This document shows, piece after piece, positions 26,743 through 34,508 of a stretch of DNA of 64,000 nt. The stretch lies in assembly GCF_000332495.1 (NCBI RefSeq), contig NZ_AOGW02000010.1, forward strand, positions 744,001 to 808,000. The letters are read 5' to 3'. Origin of the DNA: Leptospira terpstrae serovar Hualin str. LT 11-33 = ATCC 700639. Its GTDB lineage: Bacteria > Spirochaetota > Leptospiria > Leptospirales > Leptospiraceae. Each line of letters opens with the position of its first letter. Position 1 is the stretch's first letter. Made by a program: the position numbers and the translations under genes. The notes under the pieces were generated by a model. It ran no database searches. It was given only the letters and a program-made list of their open reading frames with translations, and was not told where the DNA came from.

Positions 26743-27222
26743 TCAAGGCCCAGAAACACACCTTACAAAGCCACCTTGATTTTTAAGATCGTCGAATTCC
26801 ATTCCAGAATAACTAAAAAACAATGCTCTTGCGGCATTAGAACCAAAAGCATTCGAAGTAGTAGAACTCCAATAGTAACCTTCTGTCGCTGTCGATGGAA
26901 AAGCAACTGTCTCAACAAAAGGAACCGTTGTCTTTGTAAGATCTATTATACTCATTAGTTCGATGATATTCGGAAGTCTCCAAATTCGGGAGGCCAAGCT
27001 GAGGCTGTGGCATTGATTCAAAGCAACTTGCCAATTTACATAAGTAGCCGACGAACCAGAACAGTCTGCCCCAGTCTGACCCCAACTGCATTTTTGCCAA
27101 ACAAGACCTGTTGCCACGTCCGTCACAGTTCCATTCCCATTCTCAGTAAATGGTGCTGCGATTAACTGTGATCTGAATAAAAAAAACAAAATTATTACGT
27201 ATTTAATTTTGAAAGCATTCAT
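26743..27222 (-). CDS. Secreted DUF1566 (Lcl C-terminal-like) protein
   Basis: 159 aa with a signal peptide (IIFFLFRSQLIAA) followed by one DUF1566 domain: VTDVATGLVWQKC, NWQVALNQCHSL, WRLPNIIELMSIID, YYWSST and GFVRCV. Four Cys could form two disulfides. DUF1566 domains occur in adhesin-like surface proteins. The start at 27222 has TAGG 7 bases upstream and AGGAG slightly further. It lies 22 bp after the large DUF1566 protein on the same strand, whose C-terminus carries the same domain, so the pair probably arose by duplication. Confidence 0.85.
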   Translation of the reverse strand: MNAFKIKYVIILFFLFRSQLIAAPFTENGNGTVTDVATGLVWQKCSWGQTGADCSGSSATYVNWQVALNQCHSLSLASRIWRLPNIIELMSIIDLTKTTVPFVETVAFPSTATEGYYWSSTTSNAFGSNAARALFFSYSGMEFDDLKNQGGFVRCVSGP

Positions 27223-27244
27223 ATTACCTACTCCTATTTTATTG

Positions 27245-29890
27245 TTAATTGGAAACGCAACGAACATAAAAATTACTACTACTACTTTTAGAATAAAAAC
27301 TAGCAACTATTCCATTTCCGAAACTAATTGTGTGTAAATTTTGAAAATTTGATGCCGAAGAAGTTGAAGTCTGGTATTCACCAGAACTGGTATTGGGAAA
27401 TCTAACTGTATTGATTTTTGCGATTGCGTTATTTGATTCACCATATTCGAGCAAAGTCGAAAGCTCAGGTCTCGTTGGCAATCTCCAATTCGTTCTTCCT
27501 GAATAACCACTTCCACTATTTGCCAGATTCAAATAAGCACAGGCATTCACTGCATTATAAAATGTAAAATTAGACGCCGAACCGCTGCAGACATTTGCTG
27601 TTTGCCCTTCAGTACATGATTTCCAGACAAGTCCTGTGACATTGTCAGTTGTTGTGTAATCATTTCCGGAAGCAGTTGGCCCCGTATAACTTCTCGCAGA
27701 GCCAGAGAGAATGTCTGCATCTTGCTTCGGCCAACTGGAATTACCACAAGCCTGGAACCCAGGGTCGTTATAACAAAGAGTCTGTCCTGTTCTAAGTAAT
27801 GGTGTGATCGCTTGGGTGTGCATTCCGGTGGAAAAGGTTCGCTGAACATTGGAAGCTATAACATTGCCTGCCACATCTTTTAAGTTTGCGGAAGCAAGAG
27901 TCCAACGAATTTGTGAGTTTTCAGGAAAGTATATCCAACTCAAATTGATTTGTAAGGTTGTGGTGTTCACCCAAGTAAATGTTGTCCCCGTATTCGGAAT
28001 GCTAACGTAACTTGTTCCATCCCAATTTTCCGTTGTCAAAGTGGGTGTTAAACTCGTGTCCATAACTTCCGAGAAAAAAACAGTAATCCTACCAGGTCTT
28101 GGGGCATATCCAGTTGCCGTGTCCGTCGGTGTGGAAGAAGAGACTGTGGGTGCTGAACCATCTTTGGTGATCGTGGTTGTCGTTGCCCCGTAATTGCCAA
28201 CCAAATTGGGGCCTACACAAATTCGAACTATATTAGCACCAGAGGAAAAACTGGCATTGGCGATGGTGCTACTGACTGGCGTCGATGCAGTGGCAGTTCC
28301 ACTCACATTGGTTCCCGTTGCCGCCGTACCATTCGAACAATCTGTACCACCAATCCGAATTTGATAATTTCCCGTAATAGAAGACTGCCAAGCAATGGTT
28401 TGGGTTGCAGAACCATTGACGAATTGGCTTGTGGGAGTATAGGAATTGATGGTAATCGTCGCAACCGTAGTGTCAACTGTATAGTTTGCTGATACAACAC
28501 CGCTTACATTTCCTGCAGAGTCTCTTGCGATATACTTGGTATAGGTTACCGCTGCATCCGTCATACTCAAGGGGGAAGAATACAATGTTCCGGATGTAAC
28601 CACTCCCGTAGAACCAGTGATCGCCGGGTTTGTTGGAGCCGAGCCTATGTTTGAGGAATATACAATTTTATCGCAAGAACCACCGCCCGTGTCAGAGCAG
28701 GAAAGTGTTACCGAAGTCGCTGTTCCATAAGATCCAGCACCAGGACTGGCACTGACAGTCGGAGCCGTATCGTCTCTTGTCAAAGGGAAAGTAGAATTAC
28801 CTTTGAGTGTGCTAATGCTATCAGTCACACAGATGCGAAAGGTTTTAGTCGATTGTCCTGAAAAGGCATTTGCTGCAGTCAAGGTAGTTGTGATGTTTCC
28901 TCCGGCGCTTGCCGTTCCCGATACATTTGTTCCCACTGCCGTTATTCCATTGTTACAATCTGTCCCACCATCTAATACCACATAACTTCCGTTTCGATTG
29001 CTTTGCCATTGGATACTGGCACTACTAATCGCACCTCCGGCATTGGAAACATATTGAGTGGATTGAGTGCCTATTGTAATATTAGGAATATTTGTATCGA
29101 TGGTATAAGTGGATGTAGCTGGTGGACTGGTATTTCCTGCAAGATCCCGACAAAGATACCGCAAAACATAGGTTCCATCTCCATTCCCCCCTACATTGAT
29201 TGTTACTTGAGGAGGAGGAACCATCGTTCCGTTGAGGGGTGAAAATGAGGGAGGTGTATTATTCAGAGTATATATGATCTGTGAAGTTCCCACCAAATCC
29301 GAACAAGATATAGTCACGGATTGCGCTCCACCAAAATTTCCGCCAGGAACATTCACCGTAATGCTAGGAGGTGTTAGATCATTTCGAATCGCAGACAAAA
29401 TACCATCATTGATGGTTCCGTCCCCATCGGTATCAAAACCATCCGGTTGCCCATCGTTATTTGTATCAATCAAAGTCACAGGAGAACCAGTACCATTTGG
29501 CCCCGTGGTTAAATTTGGATTTCCATTGGGATTGAGATAGTAGTTAGGAATTCCGTCTCCATTCGTGTCGATGGCATCGGCCGTTCCATCTCCATTGGTA
29601 TCTAAAAGAAGAATGTCTGGAGAACCATTCCCATCGCTATCAATTCCGTCTGCCTTACCGTTCCCATCTGCATCCAAAACAATACCATCGGCTTTTCCAT
29701 TTCCATCAAGATCGGCGGGATTTCCCGGAGTTAACTGAGACCCTCCTCCGGTAGGACTCCCGATTCCCAGAAAAAGCAATAGTAAACTAATATTAGACTG
29801 TCCACCTTGCGGGACACAAGAATTCGATAGGGAAATAGCTAAAACAAGAAATGTTTTCTTGATTCGTAGAATTTTTGTTAGTTTTCGCAT
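27245..29890 (-). CDS. Large surface lipoprotein: calcium repeats, Ig-like domains, DUF1566
   Basis: 881 aa. A signal peptide ends near LAISLSNSC. Residues about 55-175 hold about seven thrombospondin type 3-like Ca loops (DLDGNGKADG, DADGNGKADG, DSDGNGSPD, DTNGDGTAD, DTNGDGIPN, DTNNDGQPD, DTDGDGTIN). Then follow two chitobiase/Ig-like units (SVTISCSD, SVTLSCSD) alternating with two copies of a unit containing GGTDC(N/S)NG...TNVSGTA, an Ig-like unit (RPGRITVFFSEVMD), and a C-terminal DUF1566 domain (TGLVWKSC, NWRLPTRPELSTLL, FYVRCVS). GAGG lies about 12 bases before ATG 29890. Likely a surface-exposed, calcium-stabilised adhesin-type protein. Confidence 0.88.
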   Translation of the reverse strand: MRKLTKILRIKKTFLVLAISLSNSCVPQGGQSNISLLLLFLGIGSPTGGGSQLTPGNPADLDGNGKADGIVLDADGNGKADGIDSDGNGSPDILLLDTNGDGTADAIDTNGDGIPNYYLNPNGNPNLTTGPNGTGSPVTLIDTNNDGQPDGFDTDGDGTINDGILSAIRNDLTPPSITVNVPGGNFGGAQSVTISCSDLVGTSQIIYTLNNTPPSFSPLNGTMVPPPQVTINVGGNGDGTYVLRYLCRDLAGNTSPPATSTYTIDTNIPNITIGTQSTQYVSNAGGAISSASIQWQSNRNGSYVVLDGGTDCNNGITAVGTNVSGTASAGGNITTTLTAANAFSGQSTKTFRICVTDSISTLKGNSTFPLTRDDTAPTVSASPGAGSYGTATSVTLSCSDTGGGSCDKIVYSSNIGSAPTNPAITGSTGVVTSGTLYSSPLSMTDAAVTYTKYIARDSAGNVSGVVSANYTVDTTVATITINSYTPTSQFVNGSATQTIAWQSSITGNYQIRIGGTDCSNGTAATGTNVSGTATASTPVSSTIANASFSSGANIVRICVGPNLVGNYGATTTTITKDGSAPTVSSSTPTDTATGYAPRPGRITVFFSEVMDTSLTPTLTTENWDGTSYVSIPNTGTTFTWVNTTTLQINLSWIYFPENSQIRWTLASANLKDVAGNVIASNVQRTFSTGMHTQAITPLLRTGQTLCYNDPGFQACGNSSWPKQDADILSGSARSYTGPTASGNDYTTTDNVTGLVWKSCTEGQTANVCSGSASNFTFYNAVNACAYLNLANSGSGYSGRTNWRLPTRPELSTLLEYGESNNAIAKINTVRFPNTSSGEYQTSTSSASNFQNLHTISFGNGIVASFYSKSSSSNFYVRCVSN

Positions 29891-29914
29891 AATGAGTATT
29901 ACCTCATAAGTCAA

Positions 29915-30103
29915 AAACGAGACAATCCGTCAAACTATTTTAAAACAAAAAATTCGAAAGAATAGGTAAATTATATATCACTTGTTATCGATAAAGGGTA
30001 TTCTTTATAAAAACAAACCTAAAATTTATAAAAGTAAAAAATGTTGTTAGGTGAAAACAGGAAATCCCTAATCTTGAAAAAATGTGTAGACGTTTGGTGG
30101 TAA
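29915..30103. promoter_or_regulatory. Divergent intergenic region, AT-rich
   Basis: Very AT-rich stretch between the large DUF1566 lipoprotein gene (minus) and the small lipoprotein gene (plus). It presumably carries both promoters, but no box pair stands out. ATCGATAA and TATATATCAC elements were noted. No gene seen. Confidence 0.4.
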
Positions 30104-30111
30104 ATGCTACC

Positions 30112-30140
30112 GCATACAAAAAGAAGTACTTTTTCTATGC
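30112..30140 (+). promoter_or_regulatory. Hairpin across the start of the small lipoprotein gene
   Basis: GCATACAAAAAG (30112-30123) pairs with CTTTTTCTATGC (30129-30140), one C-C mismatch, loop AAGTA. The ATG of the preferred start (30137) is in the right arm. If translation begins at ATG 30104 instead, the hairpin is inside the coding region. Confidence 0.4.
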
Positions 30141-30571
30141 GAAACCTAAGCCTAAAAAAACTAATCCTTGTTTTTTGTATTTTATCTTTCGAATGTAGGC
30201 TTCCGATCAATAATCCAAACACTAGTTTAACTATTTCAAAAAAAGAAACAGAAGACAAAATTACAAATTATACCTTAATCAAAACAATGAGTTGTCAGTT
30301 CGACCCATTCCGATCTACCATTTTTTCAGAACTTGGAAATGACGAAGACCCAAGTCCTGATGCTAACAACGAATCTATATATTACGAAAAACGTGCCGTT
30401 AGTGCCTGTTTACGAAGCATATTAGCCATACCTTGTCCAAACTATCCAACAAATACAATTCAAGCCATTTCTGAAATGGCGGCACAAATTGCTGCAAATA
30501 GAATATTAAACTGCACTTTTAAGGTAGCGCTATTTTTTGAGTTTGAAAAACCTTTTTATGGAAATTTCTAA
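30137..30571 (+). CDS. Small exported protein of unknown function, probable lipoprotein
   Basis: 144 aa. A signal peptide NLSLKKLILVFCILSFEC suggests lipidation at Cys 20, though Glu at -1 makes the lipobox unusual. The mature part has five Cys and no recognised domain. The start at 30137 gives a classical signal peptide; ATG 30104, preceded by GGTGG, would add 11 residues. Its stop overlaps the next gene by one base (TAATG), so the two are coupled. Confidence 0.6.
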   Translation: MRNLSLKKLILVFCILSFECRLPINNPNTSLTISKKETEDKITNYTLIKTMSCQFDPFRSTIFSELGNDEDPSPDANNESIYYEKRAVSACLRSILAIPCPNYPTNTIQAISEMAAQIAANRILNCTFKVALFFEFEKPFYGNF

Positions 30572-31500
30572 TGCCAAAGTATAATCGAATTTTATTTTAT
30601 TTAACTATTATAAGTATTTTGTGGATCACCAATGATTCCATTTTGAAAATTTACTATCCGGGATGGATTACAGGAAAAATTTCCGACATCATTGGAATTT
30701 TGTTAACACCACTGATAATCACAGGATTAATCTCATTATTTTTCAAAAAACAAAATCTCAAAATAATTTTTTGGTCCTCTTTTTTACTTTCTAATTTTAT
30801 TTTTTTATTCATTAATCTATCCCAATCCAACAACAATTCATTCTACAAGCTCATTGGCTCAAATGAAACTATGAATTTGGCTGATAAATCTGACTTACTT
30901 TTTTTACCTTTTTCTATATTCACAATTTATATATTTAAACACGCAAAACCTTTCTTTAAAATTTCCATTTTTAGAAAGTTTATTCTACTCCTTTTCCCAA
31001 CACTTGCGCTGATTAACACTTCCTATCCGAGAGGAAGGTCTGATATACAATCTATCCTACTACTTCTCTCTTCAGCAAATGATTTGATCATACAGCTGGA
31101 TCCAAAAGAAATTCAATTAACAGATAATTTATACAATTTCCGATTCCAATTTTTAGGAATGAATAACGAAAGTAGTCCGAGGTCTTCTGAAATTCAAAAT
31201 CAAAGTTCCGAATGCCCGAGTCCGCCAAACTCACCAATTGAATTAGGAAATACCGAAAATACATATATTGAATCCGGTAAATTCCAAAACTATAAAATCG
31301 AAATTTCAAAAAGTAAAAATTTTGAATCAATAGAAAAAACAGCCGACTGTTACAACACAGACTGTTCAATCGATCTCCAAGGTTTAAATTCTGGTCATTA
31401 TTTTTGGAAAGTTCGCATCCGCTATCTTTATAGAAATGCTTGCGAATTGAAATATGAAAACATAAATGTAATGCAGGAAATCCATTATTTTACGAGGTAA
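30571..31500 (+). CDS. Membrane protein with C-terminal extracytoplasmic beta domain, unknown
   Basis: 309 aa. Four or five transmembrane segments in residues 5-155, including the motif WITGKISDIIGILLTPL, then an extracytoplasmic part of about 140 residues with two Cys pairs. Its end (GLNSGHYFWKVRIRYLY) resembles the last strands of fibronectin III-like domains, where YYWRVRA is common; this is pattern-based only. Not recognised as a known family. It overlaps the preceding lipoprotein gene by one base, so both proteins may form one envelope complex. Codon use is AT-rich relative to the core genes around it. Confidence 0.6.
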   Translation: MPKYNRILFYLTIISILWITNDSILKIYYPGWITGKISDIIGILLTPLIITGLISLFFKKQNLKIIFWSSFLLSNFIFLFINLSQSNNNSFYKLIGSNETMNLADKSDLLFLPFSIFTIYIFKHAKPFFKISIFRKFILLLFPTLALINTSYPRGRSDIQSILLLLSSANDLIIQLDPKEIQLTDNLYNFRFQFLGMNNESSPRSSEIQNQSSECPSPPNSPIELGNTENTYIESGKFQNYKIEISKSKNFESIEKTADCYNTDCSIDLQGLNSGHYFWKVRIRYLYRNACELKYENINVMQEIHYFTR

Positions 31501-31522
31501 ATCCATAAATGCAAGCAAACCC

Positions 31523-31545
31523 AAGGCTTTAGCCTTTTGTTTTCT
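31523..31545 (+). terminator. Weak terminator after the membrane-protein pair
   Basis: AAGGC (31523-31527) pairs with GCCTT (31532-31536) around TTTA, followed by TTGTTTTCTT. The stem is short but lies 23 bp after the stop, between convergent genes. Confidence 0.5.
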
Positions 31546-31593
31546 TAAAAGGGATTCCTTGCAACTTATGGTAGGGCAAAAATTTATTTGTTC

Positions 31594-32079
31594 TTACTTT
31601 TGCGAATGCATTCCCATCTTATTTCCCTCAGAGTCAACGAACAAAGCATAGTAACCCATCTGCGGATCAATCAAGGTTTTAGGCAGAATGATCTTCCCAC
31701 CATTTTTCTCTACTTGATCCAATGCAGGCAACAGATCATTCCCGAGATTCAAATATACCAATACACCATTTTTTGCAGGAATGTAATCATTTCCTTTGAC
31801 TAAGACAACATTGACAGATCCTTCTTTTGCAGGCAATACACCCATTTCCGTTTCACCCATTGCCATGGTTTCAATACTAACACCAAGGATTGTTTGATAG
31901 AATTGAATTGCTCGTTTTAAATTTGTCACAGGAATTTCAATGATTGATATCATATTATGATTCCCAGCTATATCCATTTCTTCTCCTACTATTGAAGCCC
32001 TATCTGAATTGATTTCTTTTTTACAATCGGTAAACCCAAATCCCAAAAAAAACAAAAATATGATGATGATTTTTTTCAT
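31594..32079 (-). CDS. VOC-superfamily (glyoxalase-like) lipoprotein
   Basis: 161 aa. A lipoprotein signal (FFLGFGFTDC) precedes one VOC fold of about 115 residues: ISIIEIPVTNLKRAIQFYQTI at the N-terminus and GYYALFVDSEGNKMGMHSQ at the C-terminus. Cytoplasmic VOC proteins of this shape are often called glyoxalase/bleomycin-resistance-like; an exported, lipidated version is unusual. The start is the ATG giving the signal peptide. It lies 69 bp after the AraC-type regulator gene on the same strand. Confidence 0.8.
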   Translation of the reverse strand: MKKIIIIFLFFLGFGFTDCKKEINSDRASIVGEEMDIAGNHNMISIIEIPVTNLKRAIQFYQTILGVSIETMAMGETEMGVLPAKEGSVNVVLVKGNDYIPAKNGVLVYLNLGNDLLPALDQVEKNGGKIILPKTLIDPQMGYYALFVDSEGNKMGMHSQK

Positions 32080-32148
32080 TCCACTTTTCCTTTTAATAGA
32101 ATCATGATAAAACATCTCAAACTACATAAATTGTAAAAATGCGACAAC

Positions 32149-32985
32149 TCAACTTTTTTTGTAAAAAAGAGAAGAAAGTAATAAAGAATCATCATTAAAA
32201 AAATGTTTGGGACTTGATCCCGTAAACTCGATAAAGTCTTTTATAAAATGTGACTGATCGAAATATTCACTTTCGTAGGCTATTTGTGTTAGGTTTTTTG
32301 AATCCTGATGTAAAACCATTTTCAAGGCCGCCTGCATTCTGATAATTTTTCCTAACTTTTTAGGAGTCATACCTACTTGTTTTAAGAATTGCCTTTCCAA
32401 TTGTTTTCTTTTTGTTTTATCATTGTTTAGAATTTTAGCTATAGAAACTTTCCCCCTAGTTTCCATAAGAATATAAATTGTAGTTTTTACAATCCGATCA
32501 ATTGTGGTTCTCTCTTCCAACATTTTCAAAAGAAAGTTTTCAATCACTTTGATTCTCATTTCCGTATTTTTAGCCTGAATTATATTTTCTTCCAAGTCCA
32601 GAGCAACATCCCTTTCAAATAGTGTAGAGAGAGGTGTTTCCTTATTTGCTAAACTATCTATTGGTATTGTCAAAAAGTTAACAAACCCATACGGATAAAA
32701 CCGAACTGCAAATGTATCCACAGAACCAGTAGGCTCTATATAAAATGGTTCTGTAATTTGACCAATGACACATGCCCTTGGTTGCAAAATATAATCATTT
32801 CCAGTTGTGTATCGTTTGATTTCATCCCCTAAAATAAACGCCATTTCCATACAACCATCTGGAATGATTCGTTGTCTTTGGTGTGAACCAACTTTTGGAA
32901 TTTTCAAAGTCCAATAACAATTTACAATCGAACTTAACTCAGGATGAGGGGAAAAAGTTTGGTAGTCCATAAATGAATTTTCCAT
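32149..32985 (-). CDS. AraC-family transcriptional regulator
   Basis: 278 aa. The N-terminal domain (ELSSIVNCYWTLKIP, QRQRIIPDGCMEMAFIL, AVRFYPYGFVNFL) matches the sensor half found in many uncharacterised AraC regulators. The C-terminal AraC HTH (residues about 190-265) shows RKQLERQFLKQVGMTPKKLGKIIRM and LTQIAYESEYFDQSHFIKDF in segments. The effector is unknown. It precedes the VOC lipoprotein gene and may regulate it. The start is ATG 32985 or ATG 32970; neither has a clear ribosome-binding site. Confidence 0.85.
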   Translation of the reverse strand: MENSFMDYQTFSPHPELSSIVNCYWTLKIPKVGSHQRQRIIPDGCMEMAFILGDEIKRYTTGNDYILQPRACVIGQITEPFYIEPTGSVDTFAVRFYPYGFVNFLTIPIDSLANKETPLSTLFERDVALDLEENIIQAKNTEMRIKVIENFLLKMLEERTTIDRIVKTTIYILMETRGKVSIAKILNNDKTKRKQLERQFLKQVGMTPKKLGKIIRMQAALKMVLHQDSKNLTQIAYESEYFDQSHFIKDFIEFTGSSPKHFFNDDSLLLSSLFYKKS

Positions 32986-32993
32986 GCATTAGA

Positions 32994-33068
32994 TCATTGT
33001 TTCGAATCTTTCCCTGTATCTGATTCACAATTTACAATAAAAATTGCTAGGAAACAGAAGAAATACAA
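32994..33068 (-). other. Possible micro-lipoprotein or remnant of a lipoprotein gene
   Basis: In the gap between the NAT and AraC genes, a minus-strand frame encodes a lipoprotein-like signal (YFFCFLAIFIVNC) followed by only ten residues (ESDTGKDSKQ) and a stop. From TTG 33068 it is 24 aa; the frame is open further upstream but has no ATG. The hydrophobic core plus lipobox in correct order is hard to explain by chance, so it is either a very small lipoprotein or the 5' remnant of a lost gene. Confidence 0.3.
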
Positions 33069-33136
33069 AACTAATCGATTGTTCTGAGAAGTTTTACTTT
33101 TCGGAAATCTAAATTGTATTTTATTATCTTTTGAAA

Positions 33137-33955
33137 TTATTGATCCCACTGCAAACCAGGAGTCGTAAATTCAGTGCCTACAGGAAATACAAGATTAAAT
33201 TTTCCCTTAAGAACTTCCAATAATTCTTCCGGTGACTTAACGATCAATTTATGTGCTAGGCCATTTCTATCCCGTTCCGATAATTCTCTATTTACAAGTG
33301 TATGTCTTTTCCCATCGACTCCTGCTCTTGCAACAATCAAACGATCTTTAAAATGTGATTTTGGATGAGTGCTTGTGAACCAATTCGCGAGTTCACGATC
33401 TATTTCAGGCATTTCTTCCAGCGTAGATTCACATACATCGATCCAGCCACTGGGGAAAAGTACCTGATGGAAATATTTATTATTTTCGTATAGAATTCTT
33501 CTTGTTTCGTGATTTGTTTTTTGTTCAACATCAGTTATTAATTGAATCGCTGATGTCAATGACACTCCCCCCACTCCAACATCTGTTAACCAGGATTTCC
33601 CAGAAAGTTCCACACGTAGAAAAACATGTGTTCGCGGAGGAGTAAAATCTCTAGGTTTATCTAAGCGAACTCTAGCACTAATTGGAGTTACTTCAAATCC
33701 CAATTTTTTCAAAACATTAAAAAGAAGTACATTTTGCTCAAAACAATACCCTCCACGATGTTGGATGATTAATTTTTCAAAAATTGAATCTAGACTAATG
33801 TCAATATTTTTATCTAATAGTATATCTAAGTTCTCAAAGGGTATACTTCGCACATGTGCCAATGTAATCTTGTTTAGCAAATCAAGGGAAGGAATACGAT
33901 TCTCATTAAACCCGATTCGATTAAAATATGCGTCTAAAAAAGTTTGATCATTCAA
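33137..33955 (-). CDS. nat: Arylamine N-acetyltransferase
   Basis: 272-aa NAT, transferring acetyl from acetyl-CoA to arylamines or hydrazines. The catalytic triad is visible: Cys in RGGYCFEQN, His in RTHVFLRVE, Asp in TDVGVGG. IPFENLDILL is the N-terminal family block. Length is normal. AGGAT lies about 14 bases before ATG 33955. It sits between the structured region near tRNA-Leu and the AraC/VOC genes, in a part of the window that looks accessory. Confidence 0.93.
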   Translation of the reverse strand: MNDQTFLDAYFNRIGFNENRIPSLDLLNKITLAHVRSIPFENLDILLDKNIDISLDSIFEKLIIQHRGGYCFEQNVLLFNVLKKLGFEVTPISARVRLDKPRDFTPPRTHVFLRVELSGKSWLTDVGVGGVSLTSAIQLITDVEQKTNHETRRILYENNKYFHQVLFPSGWIDVCESTLEEMPEIDRELANWFTSTHPKSHFKDRLIVARAGVDGKRHTLVNRELSERDRNGLAHKLIVKSPEELLEVLKGKFNLVFPVGTEFTTPGLQWDQ

Positions 33956-34335
33956 AAATCACATCCTAATTCTATTATCTAATTTTTATAAATTTATAAT
34001 TAAAGTAAATGAAATTTCTTGGTATACCACATAACAGGCTGTAACTGTTTTAGTTCCTAGTTTTATTAACCAATGGATCTGCTACAGGGCTTACCTTTTT
34101 CGATTGAACTTTTATATAGAATCAGATCTGCTCTGGGACTTGACCTCTCCGCTGCAAACACTTCGTGTGTTTGCTACGCTTCGAGGCACGGCTCCCTTCG
34201 TCGCATGCAATCCAGGCATGCTCTATGCTATGATTGCTCACCTTTGGTCGCAACCATAGCAGCCTCAGGGAACTGTTCAAGCCCCTCGGTTTGTATCAAT
34301 TTGAATGTTATGATTGATTTTAAGGAAGTTTGTTA
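33956..34335. other. Gene-free region with a strongly structured 150-bp element
   Basis: No gene is supported. The right part (34136-34285) is richer in G+C than its surroundings and contains three nested hairpins inside a closing stem: GCAAACAC/GTGTTTGC (34154-34161 with 34167-34174), GCATGC/GCATGC (34203-34208 with 34216-34221), an 11-bp stem with one mismatch (34227-34237 with 34250-34260), and outer GGGACTTGA with TCAAGCCCC (34136-34144 with 34277-34285, one mismatch). This could be a structured RNA or a short repeat element. Confidence 0.55.
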
Positions 34336-34417
34336 TGCGGGCGGAGGGACTTGAACCCCCATGCCTCTCGGCGCCAGAACCTAAATCTGGTGCGTCTGCC
34401 AATTTCGCCACGCCCGC
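34336..34417 (-). tRNA. tRNA-Leu (UAG)
   Basis: 82 nt on the minus strand with a long variable arm, as expected for Leu. Acceptor GCGGGCG pairs with CGCCCGC; anticodon stem CCAGA/TCTGG holds loop TTTAGGT, anticodon UAG. T arm contains GGTTCAAGTCC. Discriminator A; CCA is not encoded. Confidence 0.95.
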
Positions 34418-34508
34418 ATTGAGTATGTATAAGCAGGTTTTTGTACTAGGGAAATCTGTCTAGTGAGTTTTTGTGATTCACTTGCCTTTGATTTGAAATT
34501 TTATTCTC

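Noticed and set aside
26629..26958. 109-codon plus-strand open frame antisense to the DUF1566 gene
   Set aside because: It is Cys/Arg-rich, lacks a ribosome-binding site and overlaps a clear domain-encoding gene on the other strand.
29390..29720. Regular repeats resembling a CRISPR or satellite array
   Set aside because: They are coding repeats for DxDGNGxxD calcium loops in frame within the large lipoprotein.
34073..34354. 93-codon open frame across the structured element
   Set aside because: It runs through three hairpins and into the tRNA-Leu gene; Cys/Ser/Arg-rich sequence looks non-coding.
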